Under the pieces are notes generated by a model. That model was not told the DNA's origin, ran no database searches, and saw only the letters and a list, made by a program, of their open reading frames with translations. 11,591 nt of DNA from Podila epigama (Eukaryota; Mortierellomycota; Mortierellomycetes; Mortierellales; Mortierellaceae), in the NCBI GenBank assembly GCA_015679605.1, contig JAAAVE010000907.1:545-12135 (forward strand), read 5' to 3'. The position numbers and the translations under genes are program-made. Below are positions 1 through 7,988 of this stretch, one piece after another (position 1 is the stretch's first letter; every line of letters begins with the position of its first letter).

Positions 1-1082
1 CACTCGTGCAACTCATATCTAATAGGAGTCCTATTGCGTACTCGAGATTGGCTTTTGCTATGTGTAAGGACTTGGTGGATTGTTGAGGAATCCATGATTC
101 AAGGCGACCGAAACTAATCAAGTCTCTCTCTCTCCCTCTCCCTCTGTCTCTTTACACGCACACTGTAGTCGCCAGGGCAGCAAGGTTCACAGGTCTGCAT
201 GTGACTAGAAAAGCACCCCCAACAGTGCCGTTCATAATCGGGGTAAAGGTCGCCATGCTCTTTCCTGTGATCGAGACTGTCAGCATTCGGCAGGCTCGTG
301 CCTTTCAAAAGACTATTCTCTCTGCTCTGGAGTTGAGCCAAGGGTTGGACACCGACGCCAAGAAGCGAGAGTGGGCAGTGCCTGTTCAAGGCAACGGGTG
401 GAAGGGCTTTTGGATCCCGTTCCAAGATCAGCTGAACAACACTGGTAGTCTTAAACATGACAACTCCTTGAAGGCTTCAACGGCTACAGGTAGCATCATA
501 GATGGCACCCCCATTGGGACGGGGTGCGATGTCGTTGTGATGGCAGTCCATGGTGGGGGGTATATAGATGGCCACGCCCTCATGTTTCTGGACTATTTCA
601 AGCGCTTGATGAAGCACATGCAGAAGGAACATGCTCTCAGGATCGGGATTGTCAGTGTCGAATATTGTAAGTTTGAGGGCGAATGTGTGTGAAAAGTATT
701 TGAGAAAAAACGATTGAGCATAAGCAAATGCCATGAACCAATCCTAACATTTTTTTTACCATATCTATTGTACATATTTTTTTTTTGTTTGTCAACATTC
801 CGTAATGCATTAAAAAGCCCTCTCGCCAGAGGTAGCGTACCCTGTGGCCATGAACGAATGCATTGCAGCATATTCCGACCTTGTCAAGGTCTACAACATC
901 AACACGAAGCGCATCATTCTTTGTAAGTAGGATAACATCATTTTCAGGGCTCTGTTCGACAGATGTAAGCGACCTGCAGGATGCTTATGCCATGACTTTT
1001 TTCTCACACTTTTTTTTTCTTTTCAGCCTCTTCACGCTATGATTGCCACGTATTCAATGATGGTGTGCTTATTTACTTATGA
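1..1082 (+). CDS. alpha/beta-hydrolase fold-3 (HSL-like), 5' partial, catalytic half missing
   Basis: Proposed exons are <1-63, 169-666, 818-922 and, doubtfully, 1027-1082. Introns 64-168 and 667-817 are GT-AG, with a CTAAT near 114 and a CTAAC at 744. Joining 666 to 818 keeps the frame and gives SVEYSLSPEVAYPVAMNE, typical of fold-3 hydrolases just after the oxyanion strand. The exon from 169 carries VVVMAVHGGGYIDG, the HGGG oxyanion-hole motif of the hormone-sensitive-lipase group. These enzymes hydrolyse short-chain or steryl esters. The family then needs RIIL-x-GDSAGG with the nucleophile serine, followed by Asp and His. After RIIL at 922 a GTAAGT donor leads to an acceptor at 1026, but the next exon reads SSSRYDCHVF and stops at 1080-1082. 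No GDSAGG was found on either strand down to the transporter. The start is outside the window; the GTG at 201 is not a start. It is probably an inactive, 3'-truncated gene. The family call is firm and the last exon is weak. Confidence 0.68.
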
Positions 1083-1782
1083 GCGGGCAAAGGACATGAA
1101 TGAGAACAAACAAACAAACATACACAAAACACGCATGTAATTACCCACTGTACGTAGGACACACACACGGCCAAGAGTGGAAAGAGTATTGAGTTTCTAG
1201 AATGATGAAATGGCCGGAAATGGATGGACATGCAGTGGAAGATATGGAAACGAATGCCACTTCTCTTTGTTCTGTGGGTCGAAATGTTCGAGCATGAGGC
1301 GAGTGACCGCCTTGGGCCAATGAGAGCGTGACGATTGGCTGGTTGGACCCTTTTTCTGCTTTGGCCGTTTTGCCTTTTCAGTCCATTGAAGAGAAAGAGA
1401 AGAGAAGAGCGAGAATGTATTGTATGGTTTTGTGTAACCAATGGAAAGGGGAAGGGGGGGGGAGACACATCACCAACCAACCACAAGTCTCTTTCATTTA
1501 AAAAAGTACGAATAGTTTATTCATTTACATTTACAGAGGTACATTTTATTTGAAAATTACCAATTTAATTGAAGTTGGATTCAGTGCTCGAGATGGGATG
1601 GGATGGGATGCTCAAAGACGACCACGATGATAACGGGGCATTTGGTTACTAACATTTGAATACCTATCACGCAACACATGGACTTTCAGTATGTCGCCAC
1701 ACTTCACATGGTACCAATCACTTGCTTGCTTACACAGACGTTTTTCATTATCTCTGTACCTTTTGGTATCCATACAATGGTA

Positions 1783-1831
1783 CCTTCTATCCTTCTGTCC
1801 TTCCATCCTTCTGTCCTTCCATCCTTCTATC
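1783..1831. repeat. pyrimidine-strand tandem repeat, CCTTCTGT/CCTTCCAT octamers
   Basis: Octamers of the type CCTTC(T/C)(G/A)T repeat about six times, with alternate units giving a 16-bp period. All purines are on the minus strand, so the block is a near-pure polypyrimidine tract. No coding role is apparent. Confidence 0.8.
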
Positions 1832-2752
1832 AGGAAGAAAAGAAATCGCGCCAATGTGGTTCTGTCTTCATTATCTTTTTTCTCTCGAGAAACATCCTTA
1901 CTCTCTCTTTCTTCTTCTTCTTGTCCCTCCTGTCTTTCCCTTGTCGCACTCCTCCTTGTACGTACCTGCAACGCAACGCCCTTTCTGATATGTGTCTGTC
2001 GAATACTTTAGCCATGACTGGATGACGATTTCTTGTCATGATATTGGGCGCCGCCTCCGCCACTCCTTTCTCTTACTCGGGATAGCAAGGATACGTCCAA
2101 CTCGCTTCAGCCCATGCTGCTTAGACATACATCGCAAGTGAATTATTTCAGGGAATATGACCACAGTGACCAGTCAGGCGTAGCAGCATGTCAGACATTA
2201 TGGTACATACTATCAAGTGCAGCGACATGTCAAGCAAGCATTCCTTTTCTCGACGCAATCACGCGCTGTCATGAACCCCCACCCAACATAAAAAGATAAG
2301 GTCTACTAGGATGTCTCGACAAGGGTTGTAACAGGACGAGATATTATGAACAATGGCAAGACGCAAGATTCATTTGCGTTGAGATGTATTTTAAGGCACA
2401 CCCAGTGATCATTCTCTTGTCTTGTTTACATCTTCACTCGCACATCTTCCCCCCCACTTTGATGCTGAAAACAAAAAAAAAATGAAAAGAAAAGCAAACA
2501 AAATTGTCTCAAGTGACATGGTGTTGGGCATGAACATAAAATTGGGTTATGGCATGAGAAAAAAGCAAGAAACACATGTTTACTTTGACAAACAAAAAAA
2601 AAAGTGTCGTGTTTTCCCACACTGCGTCCTGTCCGTCTCTTTTCCCACAGACCTGTTAGACCTGTTTTCGACAGACAACAGTGGGCGGGCCTTTGGCCTT
2701 GTCACACAAAAAAATCAATGCTATCAACAGCAGACCAAATAAACAAAACAAC

Positions 2753-2886
2753 GCAAAACAAACAAACAAATAAAAACAAAATTTAGGCCAAAGAGAAAGT
2801 AGGCTGGCCGGGGCCAAAAACAAACAAATAAAAACAAACAAAATTTAGGCCAAAGAGAGAAGAACCAAAAACAAACAAATAAACAC
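2753..2886. repeat. A/C-rich interrupted tandem repeat, about 2.4 copies
   Basis: Three units begin near 2753, 2814 and 2865. Each has an AAACAAACAAATAAA core. The first two continue into AAAATTTAGGCCAAAGAGA and then diverge; the third is cut off after the AAAC core. It is a 50-60-bp minisatellite-like repeat embedded in A-rich DNA. Confidence 0.85.
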
Positions 2887-4054
2887 TCCACATACGTAGT
2901 TGGAAAAATTGAAAAGGTTCATGTACATTCGTCACCGTAGGAAGGTCTTGAGACAAAATGGTCACACTGTACTCGTGCGCAAAAACTATCGCTGCGCTGC
3001 CTCCACAAGAAGTACATGTTGTGCGTGCGCATGTATTTTCTCCTCCATAAGATGTCGCAATTGTCTTGCCTCGAATCTCACCTACGTACAAAATAGTGAT
3101 AGCTACAACCAGTCAGCAACGTGGAAGCGACTTTGAGAGCAAAATATGGGACTGGGCTTACTTTCAAAAAATTGCTCACATAGCTCTTTAGCTGAATGAT
3201 GGATTTATTAATATTACTTTGGGGAACTAGGAAGCAGAAAAAGATTTCTGTTGTGGCAACAAGATTGAAGGACATGTATGTCTGATTTTTGGGGGCGTGG
3301 GGACTCTTACAGAGAGTGAGGGAGTATGTGAATGAGAGAGTTTACGAGTGCGAGTGGGTGGTGCGGGATACAAGTACATGTATGGTGGAGGTGGGTGCGT
3401 GAGAGTGAGAGTGAGAGTGGCACCACAATTTACATTTTCAGCGTACGTTTTCACCCAATTTGGCCAAAATGGGGCAGCAGGAGAACAAATTTGTCATCCA
3501 CAGTTGGCTGATTTGTTTGTGTACACAGTAGGTGCAAAATCTATGTGTAAAGAGACGTCCAACAATATGAAGAAGATGACGAGGTGAATGTATGTATGTA
3601 TGTATGTTTGCATGTATGCACATATGTATGTTTGTATGCAGATGCTGTGCAGACTACCTGAAGAGTATCATCAGTGGCCATGCATTGCAATTGTCCGATG
3701 TAGATCCATGGTCTGGCTACGTATTGTACCATAAAGTCTGCACATACAAAACATGCATACATGTACAGTGCATGCATTTGGATGTAATGGATAGGCATCA
3801 TACGTCCGTCTGCGTGTGCATGAGCACGGACAGGCAGTACGTGAACATACATGTCTGATGCAGGATCTGGCATCTGCATCGATGGATCTACAAGCGATTG
3901 GCTGTGTCTTTTGAACAAAGGGGTCTCGGATATCACAAGCACACATTCATGTCCTCCGCACCAATACTTTTTGTAGTTTTGTTGCATTGGTGGGGGGGAG
4001 CACGTTGTAACTTTGTAATTTGAACAACCATGGAGTTGCCAAAGGTGGAAGGAG

Positions 4055-4055
<1 letters not shown>

Positions 4056-4085
<30 letters not shown>
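4056..4085. repeat. T20-A10 homopolymer block
   Basis: Twenty T residues are followed directly by ten A residues, so the junction is a perfect T10A10 palindrome. It is a likely nucleosome-poor element upstream of the transporter and also a place where read length or assembly may be unreliable. Confidence 0.9.
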
Positions 4086-4144
4086 GGATCGAGTCCGATA
4101 GGATAGAATGGATTGGAAAGGATGGATTGGATGTCTGTCTTCAA

Positions 4145-4186
4145 TGTGTCTGTGTCTGTGTCTGTGTCTGTGTCTGTGTCTGTGTC
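4145..4186. repeat. (TGTGTC)7 microsatellite
   Basis: Seven perfect tandem copies of the hexamer TGTGTC, followed by TGTA. The array is probably length-polymorphic between isolates. It lies about 270 bp upstream of the transporter TATA box. Confidence 0.95.
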
Positions 4187-4454
4187 TGTAGTGGAAAGTA
4201 GGAGTTTCACTGCCAACACACGACCAGTCGGGTAAAATCAAACTCGGCGAATTGGCGCATTCGTCCATTACCATGGTCCACGTTCATTTATATCATTTAT
4301 ATCGAATATCCATAAACAAGTTTTTTTTTGTCTATACTTTCGGGTTAGTTCCCTCTTTGGAGTAGCTATAACCTACTTCCCGTCATTCCATCTTCTTGAT
4401 CGGATGAATAAAGAAGACTCTTCCTCAGGTTGACCACTCATTTCGATCGGATCG

Positions 4455-4468
4455 TTTATATAAAAAGG
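4455..4468 (+). promoter_or_regulatory. TATA box of the peptide transporter
   Basis: TTTATATAAAAAGG is a canonical TATA element 253-266 bp upstream of the ATG. About 30 bp downstream begins a long CT-rich leader, which is where transcription would be expected to start. A reversed CCAAT motif (ATTGG) sits about 200 bp upstream at 4251-4255. Confidence 0.6.
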
Positions 4469-4489
4469 ACCTCCTTTTTTTCTTCATCG

Positions 4490-4720
4490 ACCAGGCACAA
4501 TTCGCTTCCTTGTCTTCTCGGTCCTTTCCTTCTTTCAGTGTTTCTTGTCAACACACCCCTCTTCCTCCCCCTCCCCTATCCACACTCTCACTTCATCCTC
4601 CTCACCTTCACCCTCATAATTACCCTCATAATCATCTCATCTCATCCCTCATACCCCATCCATCCCTCACATTTCAACTAACTCATCCCACATCATCATC
4701 AATAAAACACACACATAACC
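4490..4720 (+). promoter_or_regulatory. pyrimidine-rich, ATG-free 5' leader of the transporter
   Basis: About 230 bases are dominated by C and T with short CTCAT and CATCC repeats. No ATG occurs before the start codon at 4721, which sits in a good context (ACCATGG). CT-rich tracts of this kind are common around transcription starts of highly expressed fungal genes. The exact cap site is inferred. Confidence 0.5.
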
Positions 4721-6576
4721 ATGGCTGAAAAGATCGATATTGACGTCACAGAGGTCAACATGTCGGAAAAGATTGAGGTGAACGAGATGACCATCTTGAC
4801 AGATCGCGAGCGTGAACTCCTCGAACTCGAGGCTCGTCTCAACGCCGAGCTTGATGCCAAGATCTTGGCCAACCCTGGCAAGATGCCCAAGGCCGTTTGG
4901 TTCATTCTGCCCAACGAGTTTGGTGAGCGTTTCTGTTACTATGGTGTCCAGCCCAACTTGAACAAGTACTTTCGTATGATCACCAAGATGGATGCCACGG
5001 ACGCCAAGGTCTACTCCACCGCCTTTACCATGTGCGCCTACTTTTTCCCTTTGCTTGGTGCCGCCATCTCTGATTCTTTCCTTGGAAAATGGTACGTACA
5101 TTCACTTTTTGTTTTTGTTTCTTTTTGTACACCACAAATTTTTATTACCCCACATTGTTTAATTTCTCAATGTTAATTCTAAAAATTCGTCATCTCCCAT
5201 CATCCCATGGTGAATTTGTATATCCATCCATATCCATTCATAGGTGGACCATCATTGTCTTTTCTTCTGTCTATCTCATTGGTATGATCATGGTCACCGT
5301 CTTTGCTGTCCCTGGCTTGCTCGGCCCTCTCGGAACTGTCTCCAAGTTCCTCACTTTCCTCCCTATGTTGATCATTGCCATCGGTACCGGTGGTATCAAG
5401 CCATGTGTTTCTTCCCACGGTGGTGATCAGTACCTCCCTGCTCAGGAACAAGAAAAAGACTTTTTCTTCAACATGTTCTACGTCTCCATCAATGTCGGTG
5501 CCCTCCTGACCCAGCTCATCGGACCCGAGATCTCAAAGCTCCAGTGCTATGGCACCCAGTGCTTCTTTGGTGCTTTCCTCTTGCCTACCATCGTCTTTGC
5601 GCTCGCCTTTGCCGTTTTCGCTGCTGGTCACCGTTTCTACCGTATCGTGCCTCCAATTGGCGAGTTCTTGCCCTGGAAGGCTGCCTGCGCTGCCTTTCTC
5701 GCTCTTAGCCGTCACAACAAAGCTTCTCCCGAGGAGCGTGTTGCTCGTGGTCACTGGCTCAACTTTGCTGAGGAGGAGTATGGTGGTGTCTTTGTTGAGG
5801 AAGTTCGCGATTTCGGTCTCGTCCTCGTTCCTATCGTCATTCCTCTTGCCTTCTGCTGGATGTTGTACAACCAAAACTCGAACGAATGGGCGAACCAGTT
5901 CTACCTCATGAACGGCGCCATCTTTGGTGGTAACGACCCCACAAAGTCCTATGTCCAGGGTGCTCAGTTTGGTGTTGTGAACACCATCTTCATCTTGATC
6001 CTCGTCCCATTCTTGGCCTCGGTCGTCTATCCCTTCTGCTACCGCCGCGGCTGGAACTTTAGCCCTCAGCGTCGTATGGGTCTCGGTTTCTTCCTCGTCG
6101 TCGTCTCCTTTGCCATCTCTGCTGCCCTCGCTCCCTCAGTCGAGAAGGCATTCATTGCATCGGGTCGTGATATCACAAAGGCTGAGGATTACGACGGTAC
6201 CTACTGCGCAGAATGTTACTCTGCCTGGCTCCAGCTCCCTCAATGGTTCGTCCTCTCCTTGGGCGAGTCTCTTTTCTCGCCTACCGGTGTTCAATTCATG
6301 TACATCGAGTCTGGTCGTCAGTTCCGTGCCATCTCGACTTCCTTCTGGCTCTTGGCCACCTCCTTTGGTTCCATCCTGATTCTCATCTTTGAGCCTGTCT
6401 TTGTCGATGCTGGCATGAGCTCTGGTACCAAGGGCTGGGCTTACTCTGGTCTGGGTCTCTTTGGTTTCTTCCTCTACTGCATTGCCTCTTACTTTTACAC
6501 TCCTCGCAAGCAGCGTCCTTCCATCAACGAGGCTGCTCGTCGTGCCAAGGAGATTGAATATAACTTGACAAACTAG
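4721..6576 (+). CDS. proton-coupled oligopeptide transporter (POT/PTR2 family)
   Basis: Exons 4721-5091 and 5244-6576 (intron 5092-5243, GTACGT...ATAG) give 567 residues. The splice falls inside a Trp codon and rebuilds the POT string DSFLGKWWTI. The product is a 12-helix MFS plasma-membrane symporter taking up di- and tripeptides with protons (TC 2.A.17). Key features are a cytosolic acidic N-terminus (1-58); the ExxER proton-coupling motif in helix 1 (E66-F-G-E69-R70, then FCYYG); PTR2 signature 1, GTGGIKPCV...GGDQY (171-187), with K176; signature 2, FNMFYVSINVGAL (199-211); QNSNEW in helix 7 (334-339); and the helix-10 Glu in LSLGE (E465). Family-essential charged residues are all present, so it should be functional. 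It lacks the large extracellular domain between helices 9 and 10 of animal PEPT1/2. Codons are strongly C-biased (CTC, GTC, ACC), suggesting high expression. No stop or frameshift interrupts it. It is convergent with the gene at 8254-10479. The ATG at 4721 is the first in the transcript. Substrate range is inferred from the family. Confidence 0.95.
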
Positions 6577-6683
6577 AATTATATAGTGTATAATATTCCA
6601 AATTAATAGAAAAAAAAATAATCCAAACAACTCTTTTGAACATCTGGAAAGTGGTTGTTTTCCCTCTTGCTTGTATTTTTTCT
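6577..6683 (+). terminator. probable 3' UTR and polyadenylation region of the transporter
   Basis: The stop codon is followed by AT-rich sequence with TATATAGTGTATAATATT and AATTAATAG followed by an A-run and AATAATCC, the loose AT-rich signals used by fungi. There is no exact AATAAA. The poly-A site cannot be fixed from sequence alone. Confidence 0.35.
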
Positions 6684-6689
6684 ACACTT

Positions 6690-6913
6690 TTAAGCGTAAT
6701 TTCCAAAGTGTAAAAATTATGAAAACAATGTGTGACTGGTACATAAGTGTAAAAATAAACAAGATAAGCGTAAAAGTAAGCGTAATTTCGGGTGCACAGT
6801 TTTAAGCGTATTTTCCATAAGCGTAAAAATAAATAAACAACATGTGACTGGTACTTAAGCGTAAAGGTAAACATCAAAACCCGACGACAAGCGTAAAAGT
6901 AAGCGTAAAATCA
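6690..6913. repeat. AAGYGTA motif cluster in an imperfect 112-bp tandem duplication
   Basis: AAGCGTA occurs at 6692, 6766, 6778, 6804, 6819, 6857, 6889 and 6901, and AAGTGTA at 6706 and 6745, all on the plus strand. Unit A (about 6688-6791) and unit B (about 6800-6913) align along their length: TTTTAAGCGTA, then GTGACTGGTAC (6732 and 6844, 112 bp apart), then a closing GCGTAAAAGTAAGCGTAA pair. Unit B has a small insertion near the end. Such subterminal repeats are typical of transposase-binding arrays in DNA transposons. Clustered transcription-factor sites are the other possibility. Confidence 0.85.
6729..6753 (+). repeat. left inverted repeat (pairs with 7893-7917)
   Basis: Contains GTGACTGGTACATAAG followed by TGTAAA. 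It matches the reverse complement of 7893-7917 at 24 of 25 positions, with one T/C difference. A related, more divergent direct copy lies at 6841-6865. Confidence 0.85.
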
Positions 6914-6981
6914 GATACACCCTCTCCTCACATTATTCACTGCTTACTTCGTCATTTCTTTTCTACGTCCTTGATATTGCC

Positions 6982-7493
6982 ATGGGAGAATCAAAGGAAG
7001 TATTGGATGCTCTTGGTCACTTCTTGATGGCAGTCCTTAAAGAATCAGGGCAGCTTCAAAAGTATATCGCTGAAACAATGGCAGCAGACAACTGCCAGGT
7101 ATGTAGTCTTCTAATGCCAGTGAGGACAACTATGATTTCATAGCAATCAACGGTGTATAACTAACGTTTGAATGTATTGAATAGGTAGCTCTCCCGAGTT
7201 CATCTAGCTGTGATTGCGATCAACACACTCCTGCTTCTAGTTGCATGGTGTCTGCTTCTGCCAGCGGGTCCCATACCGGAACAAACACTGTAAATCAATC
7301 TATACCTCTCGCTAATGTATTGGAATTCTAGTACTCTTTCATTGATTTGAGTGTAATTATCTAATCTCTCATCACTGGCTCACAGGACACAGCTGTACAT
7401 GTCGCTTCTTTGGGCATGGATAACGTCCAGTTGGAGAATACACCACTGGAGAATACACCATTGGAGAATACACAAATGGAGAATACACAGTAG
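6982..7493 (+). CDS. small three-exon gene of unknown function with C-terminal pentapeptide repeats
   Basis: Exons 6982-7098, 7185-7289 and 7386-7493 give 109 residues; all junctions are phase 0. Intron 7099-7184 is GTATGT...TAG with a textbook TAACTAAC branch site at 7158-7165. Intron 7290-7385 is GTAAAT...CACAG and is weaker. Both introns contain in-frame stops. The ATG has a good context (GCCATGG) and a pyrimidine-rich leader. Exon 1 predicts a helix (KEVLDALGHFLMAVLKE); exon 2 is Ser/Cys/Thr-rich; exon 3 ends in four pentapeptides of the form [LM]-E-N-T-[PQ] from a 15-bp tandem repeat (about 7430-7490). No known domain was recognised. Codon use is unbiased, unlike the transporter next door. 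The gene lies inside the inverted-repeat module, and the AAGYGTA cluster occupies its promoter position. Because the 15-bp repeat is open in several frames, the third exon's frame is the least certain part. Confidence 0.5.
7430..7490. repeat. 15-bp tandem repeat (TTGGAGAATACACCA type), four copies
   Basis: Four copies of a 15-bp unit, TTGGAGAATACACCA and near variants. Being a multiple of three and free of stops, the repeat keeps several frames open: LENTP in the chosen frame, WRIHH and GEYTT in the others on the plus strand, and VYSPx on the minus strand. Confidence 0.9.
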
Positions 7494-7671
7494 GAAGATA
7501 CTCCGCAGTACGGCACGGCGGAGGGCATTGAATCAGAATCTGATGAATGAGGATGATAAAATCCAAAAGGTAATAATAAGGCGTATAGGATGTCGGGAAA
7601 CGTAGCGTTTGATAGTAGTATTGTAAACTAAAAGTGTTGCAATCGATATAAAAGCATGCATTCTCAATGTA
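7494..7671. other. stretch downstream of the small gene, alternative frame open
   Basis: After the TAG at 7491 another plus frame stays open to a possible GTAATA donor at 7570, reading a basic segment (RKILRSTARRRALNQNLM). An acceptor-like TTCAG follows at 7677-7681. This could be an alternative last part of the same gene or a frame-shifted remnant; sequence alone does not decide. Confidence 0.25.
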
Positions 7672-7884
7672 GTGGGTTCAGACAAGGATTTTAAGCTTGC
7701 AAAAGATGCAGCGTGCTGTCCAGACAAAGACTCCAAGCTTGAAAAAGAAATAGTTTGTGACTTTAAGTGTGGAAGGCGCCCAAGGCAATTGAAAGTGAGT
7801 TTCTATAGTGATGACACGACCATAGCACAACCACTCAAAGTAACGTACAAAAAGAACAAGAATTTACACTTATCGACGCTTTAG
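7672..7884 (+). pseudogene. repeat-containing reading frame, possible exon or gene remnant
   Basis: The frame is open over about 70 codons but has no ATG at its beginning. It starts with two 14-residue units 42 bp apart, DKDFKLAKDAACCP and DKDSKLEKEIVCDF, then KCGRRPRQLK, where a GTGAGT donor at 7796 could end an exon. Conservation of the protein pattern DKDxKLxK[DE]xxC over differing codons suggests past coding selection. The frame runs into the right inverted repeat region and stops at 7882-7884. A TTCAG acceptor (7677-7681) lies at its beginning. It could be a further exon of the small upstream gene in another phase, or a decayed second gene of the element. No domain was recognised. Confidence 0.3.
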
Positions 7885-7892
7885 AAACTGGA

Positions 7893-7917
7893 TTTACGCT
7901 TATGTACCAGTCACACA
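7893..7917 (-). repeat. right inverted repeat (pairs with 6729-6753)
   Basis: Reads TTTACGCTTATGTACCAG and onward on the plus strand, the reverse complement of the left repeat with one mismatch. A second inward motif, TACACTT, lies at 7865-7871, mirroring the spacing of paired AAGYGTA motifs on the left. Confidence 0.85.
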
Positions 7918-7988
7918 CTTTGTAGACCCTTTTATCAGCAGGACTTTTCATGATAGAAAAGGCATACTTTAACAAACAGACGTAGTTC

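Larger units (their letters stand above)
1083..4440. other. long intergenic region, simple-repeat rich, no supported gene
   Basis: All reading frames here are short, repeat-derived (CT, CA, ATGT and AAAC tracts) or low in complexity, and none carries a recognisable motif. No tRNA or rRNA was recognised. Contents include a G-rich run (1443-1461), a GATGG repeat (1592-1610), a CCTTCYRT array (1783-1831), an A/C-rich tandem repeat (2753-2886), a GAGAGT run (about 3399-3420), an ATGT run (about 3587-3640), a T20A10 block (4056-4085) and a TGTGTC array (4145-4186). The stretch from about 3640 to 3960 is more complex but no gene could be assigned to it. Confidence 0.6.
6684..7921. mobile_element. 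candidate non-autonomous DNA element bounded by inverted repeats
   Basis: Bases 6729-6753 and 7893-7917 are inverted copies of each other, 24 of 25 identical, sharing the core GTGACTGGTACATAAG. Both then carry AAGYGTA motifs facing inward. On the left there are ten AAGYGTA copies; on the right two inverted copies (7865-7871 and 7895-7901). Outside them, ACACTTT occurs at 6684-6690 and 7915-7921 as a possible but weak target duplication; the right copy overlaps the inverted repeat. The interior holds a small spliced gene and another reading frame but no recognisable transposase. The exact ends are uncertain. An alternative is a gene-specific array of regulatory sites with a fortuitous inverted copy, though 24/25 identity makes chance unlikely. 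Confidence 0.5.

Noticed and set aside
201-203. GTG as a start codon for the hydrolase reading frame
   Set aside because: The frame is open upstream to 87, and a good intron (64-168) joins it in frame to sequence from the window edge, so the true start lies outside.
1612-2063. Several 70-119-residue frames on both strands
   Set aside because: They arise from CCTTCYRT and CT/GA tracts; composition is repeat-driven and no motif is visible.
2041-2065. GGCGCCGCCTCCGCCAC as a possible displaced GDSAGG-type exon
   Set aside because: Translation on neither strand gives a nucleophile elbow, and no flanking hydrolase sequence follows.
2422-2742. 106-residue plus-strand frame
   Set aside because: Lysine- and Asn/Gln-rich from A-runs, with no motif and poor start context.
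3541-3987. 148-residue minus-strand frame and overlapping plus frame (3592-3858)
   Set aside because: Both are built largely from ATGT/ACAT repeats and His/Cys/Tyr codons, with no domain, no consistent splice signals and strong mutual overlap.
5533-6630. Minus-strand and frame-shifted ORFs over the transporter (113, 120, 89 and 164 residues)
   Set aside because: They are shadows created by the biased codons of the transporter exon.
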